DNA of 64,000 bases from Smithella sp. (GTDB taxonomy: Bacteria; Desulfobacterota; Syntrophia; Syntrophales; Smithellaceae): the NCBI GenBank assembly GCA_007244375.1, contig SCVW01000034.1, positions 124,001-188,000 on the forward strand, given 5' to 3'. Position 1 is the first letter of the stretch. Every line of letters begins with the position of its first letter. The position numbers and the translations under genes were made by a program. Below, piece by piece: positions 36,224 to 44,402 of the stretch. The notes under the pieces are model-generated. The model ran no database searches and was not told the origin of the DNA. It worked only from the letters and a program-made list of their open reading frames with translations.

Positions 36224-36347
36224 TTCCAGTTTCAAGTCAAAGATGATATCGAGGCGGCAAGGAAGAGGCTCCGCAGGCGTATATTTAATACGTTGAGGAG
36301 GCCGATGACGATGCCAACAAAGATAGCGCTTTGATTTGGAATTGGAA
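36224..36347. repeat. Palindromic intergenic repeat element A
   Basis: The ends form an imperfect inverted repeat of about 26 bases (36224-36250 against 36322-36347: TTCCAGTTTCAAGTCAAAG against CTTTGATTTGGAATTGGAA). The interior holds CGAGGCGGCAAGGAAGAGGC, of which a close copy appears at 38489-38508. It begins 5 bases after one gene and ends exactly where the PaaK-like gene's stop codon begins. I take it for a dispersed non-coding repeat. Confidence 0.7.
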
Positions 36348-37601
36348 CTACCATTTTCGCTGATCAACAATCAGCTTCTCTTCAGGTTTGATTTCCCCTG
36401 CTCTTAAATATTCCAAATTATTGATTCCTACCGTGCAGATTTCGCGAAATACTTTCTTGAAATTTTCTTCCCAGGATGTGCTGCCGATTTCCGGCGAAAA
36501 TTTTTCAATCCGCAATGTCAGAACATCTTCATGACCAGTACGGCGGACAACCGCCTGTAAAGGAAGATTATTGAATTTTGCCTGAAGCATTTTGAGCTGA
36601 CTGGGAGCTACAAACAATCCGCGAACTTTTACCGCGTCCCCTACCCTGCCCGCTATCCCGGCCAGACGATACGATGTCCGCCCGCAGGGACAATCTTCCG
36701 TAATCAAACGCGATAAATCACCTGTTCCGAAACGGAGCAAAAAGAAAATGTTGTTTAGTCTGGTAACCACTACTTCACCAAGTTCTCCATTGTGAACATT
36801 TTTACCGGTAGCCGGATCAACTATTTCAACGATGGTTTCTTCGCAGATGTGCCAGCCTTTTTTTTCGGAACACTCATAAGCAACATCACCGACTTCCGTC
36901 GCTCCGTACATCTGGTAGGTATCGATGCCGTAATCATTTTCAAAAGACCGGCGCAAATCCGGCAGCAGCGGCTCGGCGGCAAAGCAGGCTTTCTTCACCA
37001 GAAAATCTTTTTTGAATTCAAAGCCCATTTCCTTGGACTTATCAATAATCGCTTTCAAAAAGCTGGGCGTGCCGACATAAGCGGTGACTTTTAAATCCTT
37101 GATTAACTGTACCTGAATCTGGGAAGATGATGCGCCGGAAGGAACAACAGTTGCGCCGACCTTGCGCAAACCGTTATGAAAAGTCAAACCGGCCGCAACA
37201 AGATGATACGAAAAGGCGCAGAGTGCTATATCCTTTTGGCCAATGCCCGCCGCAAAGAAAGCCCGTGCCCATAAATAATCTGTCTCGGATAAATGAGGCT
37301 CATAAACCGGTCCCGGAGAAGTGAAAATTCTATCGATGGGAATATCTGGATTCTCCAGTCCGGCATAAGGAAGCTCCTGCTGTTCCATCTCCACTAATTT
37401 CTCACGTGATGTAACCGGTAGACACTCCAAATCCTCACACGATTTAATTTCGGCAGGATTGATGCCTGCATCATCAAGCATCTTCTTTACACGCGCCGAC
37501 TTCTCGTACCCGAGCTTAACCATCTCCACAAGCGCCTTATCCTGCTGACTTTTTCTCTTCCTCTTCCCCCACGATTCTTTTTTATCAAATATGTTGTTCA
37601 T
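36348..37601 (-). CDS. PaaK-like phenylacetate-CoA ligase family protein with variant P-loop
   Basis: 417 residues of the adenylate-forming family closest to phenylacetate-CoA ligase. The C-terminal core is intact: YQMYGATEVGDVAYEC, FGTGDLSRLI, CPCGRTSYRLAGIAGRVGDAVKVRG. The phosphate-binding loop, normally SSGTTGKP, reads TSPGPVYEP. It would activate an aromatic or other carboxylic acid to its CoA thioester in the cytoplasm. It lies in the same orientation as the Liv transporter genes downstream of livF, with two small genes between. Substrate unknown. Confidence 0.85.
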   Translation of the reverse strand: MNNIFDKKESWGKRKRKSQQDKALVEMVKLGYEKSARVKKMLDDAGINPAEIKSCEDLECLPVTSREKLVEMEQQELPYAGLENPDIPIDRIFTSPGPVYEPHLSETDYLWARAFFAAGIGQKDIALCAFSYHLVAAGLTFHNGLRKVGATVVPSGASSSQIQVQLIKDLKVTAYVGTPSFLKAIIDKSKEMGFEFKKDFLVKKACFAAEPLLPDLRRSFENDYGIDTYQMYGATEVGDVAYECSEKKGWHICEETIVEIVDPATGKNVHNGELGEVVVTRLNNIFFLLRFGTGDLSRLITEDCPCGRTSYRLAGIAGRVGDAVKVRGLFVAPSQLKMLQAKFNNLPLQAVVRRTGHEDVLTLRIEKFSPEIGSTSWEENFKKVFREICTVGINNLEYLRAGEIKPEEKLIVDQRKW

Positions 37602-37616
37602 AGATTCCCTTTTCTA

Positions 37617-37787
37617 TTATTTTCGGCCAAGTGCCTGTGCAGTTCTCTGAACGATTTTATTTTTTGAATTCTTTTTCATGATCTCCCTACCCGCACTGGA
37701 ATTGGCCAGCGAAAGACACACTCTTCTTAGTTCATTAACAAGCCTCAATCGTTTGGCAATAGCTTCCGGACTCATATCAATCTTCAT
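37617..37787 (-). CDS. 56-residue helical protein paired with a nucleotidyltransferase
   Basis: ATG at 37785-37787 to TAA at 37617-37619 on the minus strand. It begins MKIDMSPEAIAKRLRLVNEL and ends basic (VQRTAQALGRK), probably two or three helices. It overlaps the nucleotidyltransferase gene by 11 bases, so they are translationally coupled. Its AGGAG ribosome site lies within that gene, at 37797-37801. Coupled small partners of this kind often accompany AbiEii/MNT-type proteins; a toxin-antitoxin or regulator role is inference. Confidence 0.65.
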   Translation of the reverse strand: MKIDMSPEAIAKRLRLVNELRRVCLSLANSSAGREIMKKNSKNKIVQRTAQALGRK

Positions 37788-38250
37788 TTTCCAAACTCCT
37801 CAAGTATTCAATATCTTCTTTGTCCTGACCGCTGTTGCGCAAAGATTTCAGTAAAATCAATCCTTGCGGAGACACCACCTTCAGAGGGCATCCTTCCCAT
37901 TCTATAGTCGTACGATCATCCCACGCTTTATTTATTTCCGGTGTCACAATGAGTAAATCCAGAACAAAATATTCACTGGTTGCTTTATCAAGTTTACTTA
38001 ATCTTTGTAATTTAACCGCGCCATTATTAAATTCCATCGGTGCTGAAGCCATCGTATAACCCAGTTCTCGAACAGCGCTTTTCGTTTCGGAAAGAAAATC
38101 CGGCTGAATCATAATATCAATATCAAGAGTTGCGCGCGGCCTGGCGTAAATGGCGATAGCCAGTCCCCCGCATAATGCATAATCAATTCCCGCCTGATCT
38201 AATTTTTGAGTTATTTTCTTAAGCTCTTCTAATAAATCCATTTCTCTCAC
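37777..38250 (-). CDS. Nucleotidyltransferase-fold protein (AbiEii/MNT-like)
   Basis: 157 residues. CGGLAIAIYARPRATLDIDIMI at about 27-48 holds the GG motif, the Arg/Thr and the D.D acidic pair of the DNA polymerase beta-type nucleotidyltransferase fold, and the C-terminal half has the VVSPQGLILLKSLR and DKEDIEYLR pattern of AbiEii-like proteins. Such proteins act as toxins that modify tRNA or proteins, but many are of unknown role. The start may be M1 or M4. Coupled to the 56-residue gene. The pair interrupts a transporter-ligase cluster, suggesting transfer. Confidence 0.8.
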   Translation of the reverse strand: MREMDLLEELKKITQKLDQAGIDYALCGGLAIAIYARPRATLDIDIMIQPDFLSETKSAVRELGYTMASAPMEFNNGAVKLQRLSKLDKATSEYFVLDLLIVTPEINKAWDDRTTIEWEGCPLKVVSPQGLILLKSLRNSGQDKEDIEYLRSLENED

Positions 38251-38539
38251 TAGTCGTTGTTCTTAAAAGCCTGTGACCATTATAAGCAAATATTACCATA
38301 AGTCGCAATATTTACAATATGACACAGGACTATAATACTTATTTTTTTATTAGCCTAACCTCTAGCAACTATCAATTAATTTTTATACCCTTTCGATTAT
38401 AAGATGCCGCCTAATCGGCGTCACTTCCCGGTAAGGTAGAAGTCATTTTTTATTGTGCGCCCTTCGGTTGTACACCCGGTCAAAGGATAACGAGGCGGCA
38501 AGGAGGAGGCAACGAACCGTATTGAAAACTCTTGTTTTA
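38251..38539. other. Intergenic DNA with a truncated repeat
   Basis: 289 bases without a gene. From 38486 to 38510 it holds a partial copy of repeat element A (CGAGGCGGCAAGGAGGAGGC), which ends before the other arm; the AT-rich part before it shows nothing. With element B (38540-38664) the whole gene-free stretch is 414 bases. Confidence 0.5.
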
Positions 38540-38664
38540 CAGGCTGCTCAAAAAGGCTTAGAGGCAAGGCGCGCGAGAATTGAGCAGCGCAGCGTACTTA
38601 AAGCGTACGTGAGCATGTGAGATTCGAAGCGCAACGCAGAATATGATCCTTTTTCAGCAGCCTG
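38540..38664. repeat. Palindromic intergenic repeat element B
   Basis: The ends CAGGCTGCTCAAAAAGG (38540-38556) and CCTTTTTCAGCAGCCTG (38648-38664) are inverted repeats with one mismatch. Inside are GC-rich inverted stretches such as AAGGCGCGCGAG and GCGCAGCGTACTTAAAGCGTACG. The right end touches the stop codon of livF. The layout is that of palindromic repeats scattered through deltaproteobacterial genomes, from memory. Confidence 0.8.
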
Positions 38665-39465
38665 CTACAGCCAGCGTTTGCGGCGCCTGTAGGATTTGAC
38701 GTCTTTATACGACTTCGCTATCCCCGATGCTGCCATGCCCAGATAAAATTCCTTGATGTCGGGATTGTCTGTCAGCTCTTTTGAGGTGCCTTCCATCATG
38801 ATCTTGCCGTTCTCCATAACGTAACCGTAATGCGCGACCTGCAGCGCCATGCGGGCATTTTGTTCCACCAGAATAATTGTCGCTTGTTGATCTTCGTTTA
38901 TTTTTTTGATGATACGGAATATTTCCTGAACCACCAGCGGCGCAAGACCAAGCGATGGTTCATCAAGAAGTAAGAGTTGCGGATGTGCCATCAATGCGCG
39001 GCCGATAACCAGCATCTGCAATTCACCGCCGCTGCAATATCCGGCTAGTGCTTTTCTTCTTTTTAGCAGCGCGGGAAAATAATTATAAACCATTTCCATA
39101 TCCTGTTTATAGGGTTTGCCGAATCTAGTAGCGGTACCTACGCGCAGGTTTTCTTCAATTGTAAGATATTTAAAAGGCTGGCGACCTTCGAGAACCTGAA
39201 TGATGCCTTGACGGGTGATAAATTCCGGCGCCTGATTCTGAATGTTGACTCCGTTGTAGATAATTGTACCATCTGTTACTTCACCGTTTTCCGGTTTAAG
39301 CAGACCCGATATGGCTTTTAAGGTGGTTGTCTTCCCTGCCCCGTTGCTGCCTAAAAGAGACACGATATGACCTTTTCCCACACTTAAAGAAACACCTTTC
39401 AATACCTGTATAACATCTGAATATACAACGGATATATTATTTAATTGTAAGAGCATGTCGCCCAT
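38665..39465 (-). CDS. livF: Branched-chain amino acid-type ABC transporter ATPase LivF
   Basis: 266 residues. Walker A GSNGAGKTTTLKA, signature CSGGELQMLVIGRAL, Walker B LLLLDEPSLGLAP and the LivF-type LEGRQPFKYLTIEENLRVG. The C-terminal end (about 240-266) is a longer basic tail than usual (YKDVKSYRRRKRWL). Together with LivG it powers LivHM. The gene is last in the core transport block; its stop abuts repeat element B. Confidence 0.95.
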   Translation of the reverse strand: MGDMLLQLNNISVVYSDVIQVLKGVSLSVGKGHIVSLLGSNGAGKTTTLKAISGLLKPENGEVTDGTIIYNGVNIQNQAPEFITRQGIIQVLEGRQPFKYLTIEENLRVGTATRFGKPYKQDMEMVYNYFPALLKRRKALAGYCSGGELQMLVIGRALMAHPQLLLLDEPSLGLAPLVVQEIFRIIKKINEDQQATIILVEQNARMALQVAHYGYVMENGKIMMEGTSKELTDNPDIKEFYLGMAASGIAKSYKDVKSYRRRKRWL

Positions 39466-39495
39466 CTATACACCTTGAAAACTTAAACACTACTT

Positions 39496-39519
39496 GATTC
39501 CCGCCTTCGCGAGAATGAC
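39496..39519. repeat. Short extragenic palindrome
   Basis: GATTCCCGCC TTCG CGAGAATGAC forms a short hairpin of the GTCATTCCCGCG-type often found between genes. It lies between livM (stop 39568) and livF (start 39465). Confidence 0.5.
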
Positions 39520-39567
39520 AAATTTGATGATAAATTGTCAAAATAATAGTTATGCATTTCTATCTTC

Positions 39568-40647
39568 TCAATATGAAAACGGCCATAACCTAAAACTTGA
39601 ACGTATGATCCGCCAGATTTCCGCAATCCCTTTCGGTTCAATCAAAATAAATAAAACAATTGCCAGGCCGAAAACGAATTCCCGCAGAGGTGCCATGTTT
39701 AATCCCCAACTGGCAATCGCGGGAACATTTATCAATATGCCTGTCACGAATCTCAACAATTCATTGAGCAGTGTTATAAAAGTAGCGCCGAAAATTGCGC
39801 CGGGAATATTGCCCATGCCGCCGATGATGACCATTGCAATATATTCTACCGATAATCCCAGATTGAACGGCTCCGTCGTTATACTGACCATGTAATAAGC
39901 CCATAAAGCTCCGGCAAATCCCGCGTAGAAAGAACTGATGCCGAATGACAAAAGCTTGTATTTAAAAATCGGAATGCCCATACCTTCCGCGGCACGGTCA
40001 TTATCGCGAATAGCAATAAATGCCCGGCCGTATTTACTGCGTATGATATTTACCGCAAACCAGGTCATGCAGACCAGGCTGATAAAAATCAGGAAGAAGA
40101 ACATTTTATCACCTGATATTTGCCAGCCGAAAATTTCCGGCGAAGGCAAAGTAATACCCATTGTTCCTTTGGTGAGACTTTCCCAGCGAATCAAAACGTA
40201 TTCGATAATAAATTGCCCGGCCAGTGTTGCGATGGTTAGATACAGGCCTTTTAATCTGCCCGAAGGTATGCCAAAAATCATGCCGACGAGAGCGGTAATA
40301 ATACCCGCCGCTGGAATAGCGAAATAAAATCCGACGCCCAATCTTGTGGCAAGAATTGCCGCTGCATAAGCGCCCACACCGAAAAATGCACCGTGCCCCA
40401 GAGAAATTTGACCTGTATAACCGATAAGAATATTCAGCCCGATGGCGGCGATAGCTGCAATTCCGATAGTGTTAAAAATATAGAGCATGTACGGACTCAA
40501 AAGAAACGGAGCCACCAGGAAAAGCACTGCCAGAAAAATACCCATCCATAAACGGCCGAAATCCGTTTCGAAAATATTCAATTCCTGCTCATAAGTTTCA
40601 CGATAATTGCCGCAGGGATGAAAAGATAATTTTCTGAATTTTTTCAT
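39568..40647 (-). CDS. livM: Branched-chain amino acid-type ABC permease LivM
   Basis: 359 residues with about nine membrane spans and the LivM signature YTGQISLGHGAFFGVGAYAAAIL. An N-terminal cytoplasmic extension of about 35 residues precedes the first span. Permease partner of LivH. It begins 3 bases after the livH stop. Confidence 0.95.
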   Translation of the reverse strand: MKKFRKLSFHPCGNYRETYEQELNIFETDFGRLWMGIFLAVLFLVAPFLLSPYMLYIFNTIGIAAIAAIGLNILIGYTGQISLGHGAFFGVGAYAAAILATRLGVGFYFAIPAAGIITALVGMIFGIPSGRLKGLYLTIATLAGQFIIEYVLIRWESLTKGTMGITLPSPEIFGWQISGDKMFFFLIFISLVCMTWFAVNIIRSKYGRAFIAIRDNDRAAEGMGIPIFKYKLLSFGISSFYAGFAGALWAYYMVSITTEPFNLGLSVEYIAMVIIGGMGNIPGAIFGATFITLLNELLRFVTGILINVPAIASWGLNMAPLREFVFGLAIVLFILIEPKGIAEIWRIIRSSFRLWPFSY

Positions 40648-40650
40648 TTC

Positions 40651-41529
40651 CTAAACTCTTTCAATTTCTACCAGGCCAAACAATCCATAGGGCTTGACCA
40701 TTAAGATAAATACAAGAACAATATAGGGAACAACGTCGCGCAACGATGGTGATAGATATCCGCCGGTAAATGTTTCCAGCAGTCCGATGATAATTCCGCC
40801 GATAATCGCCCCACCGATGCTGTCGAGCCCTCCCAAAATCACGACAGGAAATACTTTCAAGCCGATGGAACTCAAATCGTGGACATTCACGCCGTTGATG
40901 ATGCCCAAAACAATGCCGCTCATGCATGCAACGAGCGCGGCAATTGCCCAGGAAAGAGCGAACACTCTCCGCACATGAACGCCCAGCGACAATGCCGCTT
41001 TTTGATTATCGGCAACCGAACGCATGTAGATTCCCTGCGCGGATTTTTTGAAAAACAGTCCGAATAAAACCAGAAAAATAACACTGATGATAAACGTTGC
41101 CGAATAAACCGGCGCCACGTAAATGGAGCCGAATTGCATCCCCATCGACTCCGGCAGAAATTCAGGATAGGTATGCAGATTGCCACCCCAGATCAGCAGG
41201 ATTAAGCCTTTAAACATTGCCGCCAATCCTACGGTGAGCATGATTACAAAAATCAGTTTCTCGCCGATCAAGGGACGCAGGAAAAATCGTTCAATGAGGA
41301 ATCCCAGTATAAAACAACCGATCATGGTCAAAATAAAAGCAATATAGACAGGAAGATGCGCCCAGGTAACGAGCGAAAGGAAGAAGAAAGCTCCCAATGC
41401 AAGTAGTTCGCCGTGAGCGAAATTCAAAACGCTCGATGATTTAAAAATCATGACAAAGCCCATCGCGGAAATGCCGTAGAGCAATCCCACACAAACGCCG
41501 TTGACTAATAATTGCAGAAAAAATTCCAT
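40651..41529 (-). CDS. livH: Branched-chain amino acid-type ABC permease LivH
   Basis: 292 residues, about eight membrane spans, LivH signature SSVLNFAHGELLALGAFF and the conserved FPVVILGGLDSIGGAIIGG near the C-terminus. It forms the membrane channel with LivM. Located 11 bases after the acyl-CoA synthetase stop, so co-transcribed. Confidence 0.96.
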   Translation of the reverse strand: MEFFLQLLVNGVCVGLLYGISAMGFVMIFKSSSVLNFAHGELLALGAFFFLSLVTWAHLPVYIAFILTMIGCFILGFLIERFFLRPLIGEKLIFVIMLTVGLAAMFKGLILLIWGGNLHTYPEFLPESMGMQFGSIYVAPVYSATFIISVIFLVLFGLFFKKSAQGIYMRSVADNQKAALSLGVHVRRVFALSWAIAALVACMSGIVLGIINGVNVHDLSSIGLKVFPVVILGGLDSIGGAIIGGIIIGLLETFTGGYLSPSLRDVVPYIVLVFILMVKPYGLFGLVEIERV

Positions 41530-41540
41530 TTAAAATTCCC

Positions 41541-43466
41541 TTAATTCACGTTGATAATATTTATCTTCGTTTCTATTTCGCCTATTCTGCCGTCACGGTA
41601 TTTAACCTTGCCGGTAACTTCAACACTCTTCTGATTATTGTACATAGCCTCAATTATTTTTATATACAAACCGTAAACAAAACGACGGCGCACCTTGCCG
41701 GTTCGCGTCAGTTCTTCGTCATCCGCGTCCAAAAGTTTATAGAGCAAAACAAACTTTTTAATCTTCATAACGTCGGGAAGCTGTTCATTGACCTGTCGTA
41801 CCTCGTTCAGAATCAATTCCTCCACGGCCTGCTGCTGTGATAGATCCATATAAGTTGTGTAGGGAATCATTCTATCCTCTGCCCAGTTGCCGACATTGCC
41901 CATATCAATATTAATCATAGCTGTAATATAGGGATGCGCCTCTCCGAACGTAACGGCTTCTTTGATGTACGGACTGAATTTGAGGCGTGTTTCAACGAAA
42001 TCAGGCGAGAAAGCATCGCCGCTTTTGTTGCGAATTATGTCTTCTTTACGGCCGATAATGAGCAAATGACCGTCGCTGTCAATGTATCCGGCATCGCCGG
42101 TTTTGAGCCATCCGTTTTCATAAGCGTTTTGCGTCGACAGATAATCGTTATGATATCCGGAAAAATTGGCTTCGGATTTAACCAGCACTTCCTGATCTTC
42201 GGCTATTTTTACTTCGGTTAAGGCCATGGGTTTGCCTACGGTTTCCAGCTTCACTTCATCATCCGGCTGTATTTGAAATATACCGCATGATTCCGTCAAA
42301 CCATAGCATTGCTTTAAATTCAAACCAATAGCCCGAAAAAAATGAATGACATCCGGACTAATCGGATGTCCTCCTGTAAACGCTCCCCGAAAACGTGCGC
42401 ATCCCAGACGATCCAGAAGCGGCTTATAAACCAAAACCGACATGGTTTTATACAAAGTATCCAACGATAATGGTATGTTTTGTTTATGTGACTGCTTTTC
42501 CACAACTGACTTCCCGATTTTTTCACCAAGATAAAACAGTTTCTTTTTCGCCCAGCCCGCATCGGATATTTTCACACGAATGCGTGAGGCCATATCTTCC
42601 CAGAAGCGCGAAGAAGTAATTATCATGGCTGGTCCAATGTCTCTGAAGTCTTCCAGCACTGTATCCGCTGTTTCCGGAAAATTCATGCACATGGCACTGC
42701 CCAGCGCAACGCCCATGCCCCACATCTGATCAACAATCCATGCCGGCGGAGATATGGAAAGCCAGTTTTCTTCCGGTTCTATATTCGTTTCTTCCACCCA
42801 TTGAGCAGCCATGGTTGTGAGATTGCGATGCGATAACATGGCCAGTTTGGGAATGCCGGTAGTTCCCGACGTCTGAATCATAATAGCTATATCATCAGGG
42901 CGACCTTTATCTATTTCTTCTTCAATAAAATCGGGATGATTTTTGATGAATTTTTCACCTTCTTCCAGAAGCCCGGCATAACTTATTAACCACGGATCGT
43001 CTTCATACGAAGACATACCGGTAGGATCGATATAGATAACTTTTTTTGTCTGAGGAAGTTTTTCTTTTACCTCCAGAAGTTTATCCACTTGTTCCTGGTC
43101 CTGGACAATAACAACCGGCGAGTTTATACGTTTTATGGAAAAAGCAAGTTCATCGGCAATTGAAGATGTAAACAAGTTAAGCGTTGTTGCACCAAGAGTG
43201 TGCGCTGCCAATTCTGAAAAAAGCCATTCGGGATGATTGTGGACAATCATGCAAAGATTTTCTCCTCGCTGAAGATTAAGCGAGGCCAATCCAGCCGCCG
43301 TTATCTGCATATAACGGCAATATTCTGCCCAGCTGTATTTCTTCCATATTCCATAAGCCTTTTCGCGTATTGCCGTTTTGTCATCACCATAGATAGCGGC
43401 ATTTTTCAGCAGCAACTGCGGCAATGTTAATTTGCTTATTGTTTTATGTTGTTGTTTTTTATGCAA
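41541..43466 (-). CDS. Long-chain acyl-CoA synthetase-type AMP-dependent ligase
   Basis: 641 residues. Adenylation motifs IQTSGTTGIPKLAMLSH (P-loop), YGLTESCGIFQ, TGDAGYIDSDGHLLIIGRKED and the catalytic-Lys region near the C-terminus (TRTGKVRRRFV, like FadD/LCFA ligases). It converts a fatty or aromatic acid to its CoA ester. It sits between livG and livH, an arrangement in which the transporter genes are interleaved with a ligase, implying that the imported solute is a carboxylic acid rather than leucine. Substrate not deducible. Confidence 0.9.
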   Translation of the reverse strand: MHKKQQHKTISKLTLPQLLLKNAAIYGDDKTAIREKAYGIWKKYSWAEYCRYMQITAAGLASLNLQRGENLCMIVHNHPEWLFSELAAHTLGATTLNLFTSSIADELAFSIKRINSPVVIVQDQEQVDKLLEVKEKLPQTKKVIYIDPTGMSSYEDDPWLISYAGLLEEGEKFIKNHPDFIEEEIDKGRPDDIAIMIQTSGTTGIPKLAMLSHRNLTTMAAQWVEETNIEPEENWLSISPPAWIVDQMWGMGVALGSAMCMNFPETADTVLEDFRDIGPAMIITSSRFWEDMASRIRVKISDAGWAKKKLFYLGEKIGKSVVEKQSHKQNIPLSLDTLYKTMSVLVYKPLLDRLGCARFRGAFTGGHPISPDVIHFFRAIGLNLKQCYGLTESCGIFQIQPDDEVKLETVGKPMALTEVKIAEDQEVLVKSEANFSGYHNDYLSTQNAYENGWLKTGDAGYIDSDGHLLIIGRKEDIIRNKSGDAFSPDFVETRLKFSPYIKEAVTFGEAHPYITAMINIDMGNVGNWAEDRMIPYTTYMDLSQQQAVEELILNEVRQVNEQLPDVMKIKKFVLLYKLLDADDEELTRTGKVRRRFVYGLYIKIIEAMYNNQKSVEVTGKVKYRDGRIGEIETKINIINVN

Positions 43467-43483
43467 AACTTAAAACCTTCATT

Positions 43484-44311
43484 TTATAACGCTTCGGCCT
43501 CTCCAAGATAAGCTTTAATAACTTCCGGATTTACACTGATTTCCTCAGCGCTTCCTTCACCCAGTTTTTCTCCGAAGTTCAAAACCATGATTCTCTGGGA
43601 AATGCTCATGACGATGGACATGTCATGTTCCACAAGAATCATGGTAAGCCCCCATCGCTGATTCAACTCCAGAAGAAACCGAACCATATCTTCTTTTTCT
43701 TCCATGTTCATGCCGGCAAAAGGCTCATCCAACACCAGAAGCTTCGGCTCCAGAGCCAAAGCTCTTCCCAACTCTACTCTCTTCTGCATACCATAAGGAA
43801 GAGAACCGACTGTCTTCTTGCGGATGGATTGCATTTCCAAAAAATCGATTATTTCTTCAAGAATCTGACGGTGACGGATTTCTTCATCTCTGACAGATTT
43901 GGAAAAAAGAAAAGATTTTATAAAACTGTACTTGCAGTGAATATGCCGTGCCAGCATCATATTGGCCAGCACTGTCATTCCCGGAAACAATTCTATATTT
44001 TGAAATGTTCGGCCAATACCAACGCCGACAAGTTCGTGGGTATGCAGATTAGTGATATCTTTATCATTAAATATTATCTTGCCCTGTTGGGCTTTGTAAT
44101 AACCGGTCATACAGTTAAGAAGGCTTGTTTTGCCGGCTCCATTAGGGCCGATAATTGCCATTAGTTCACCGGTATGGACATTAAGATCAACATCTTTGAC
44201 GGCAACTACTCCGCCGAAACTCAAACGTAAATTCTGAATCGAAAGTTCTGCTTTTTTATCCTCTTCCCGCCGATTAACCATTATCGACGGCCGGCTGCGA
44301 AAAGCCTTCAT
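43484..44311 (-). CDS. livG: Branched-chain amino acid-type ABC transporter ATPase LivG
   Basis: 275 residues. Walker A GPNGAGKTSLLNCMTG, signature LPYGMQKRVELGRALA, Walker B LLVLDEPFAGMN, and the GRTFQNIELFPGMTVLANMM segment of LivG. The N-terminus carries about 20 extra residues before the ATPase domain; an internal M11 (VNRREEDKK) is another start. Located 91 bases after livK, with a strong hairpin between. Confidence 0.95.
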   Translation of the reverse strand: MKAFRSRPSIMVNRREEDKKAELSIQNLRLSFGGVVAVKDVDLNVHTGELMAIIGPNGAGKTSLLNCMTGYYKAQQGKIIFNDKDITNLHTHELVGVGIGRTFQNIELFPGMTVLANMMLARHIHCKYSFIKSFLFSKSVRDEEIRHRQILEEIIDFLEMQSIRKKTVGSLPYGMQKRVELGRALALEPKLLVLDEPFAGMNMEEKEDMVRFLLELNQRWGLTMILVEHDMSIVMSISQRIMVLNFGEKLGEGSAEEISVNPEVIKAYLGEAEAL

Positions 44312-44343
44312 TGAAACCTCTTATTAAATATAACTTGAACATT

Positions 44344-44397
44344 TTGCCTACGGATGCTGCCGGGATTTATTCAATCTCCGGCAACATCCGTAGGCAA
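44344..44397 (-). promoter_or_regulatory. Strong hairpin between livK and livG
   Basis: TTGCCTACGGATG pairs with CATCCGTAGGCAA, then, after one mismatched pair, TGCCGG pairs with CCGGCA around a 14-base loop: 19 base pairs in all. No T run follows on the minus strand, so it is not a simple terminator. Such hairpins after binding-protein genes often stabilise the upstream mRNA, giving more binding protein than transporter. Confidence 0.75.
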
Positions 44398-44402
44398 TAC
44401 CT

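Noticed and set aside
43625-44164. Long frame opposite livG (179 codons)
   Set aside because: A shadow of a strongly conserved ABC ATPase; the composition is that of antisense codons. The same holds for the frames opposite apgM, iorA, comEC and the Re-citrate synthase-like gene.
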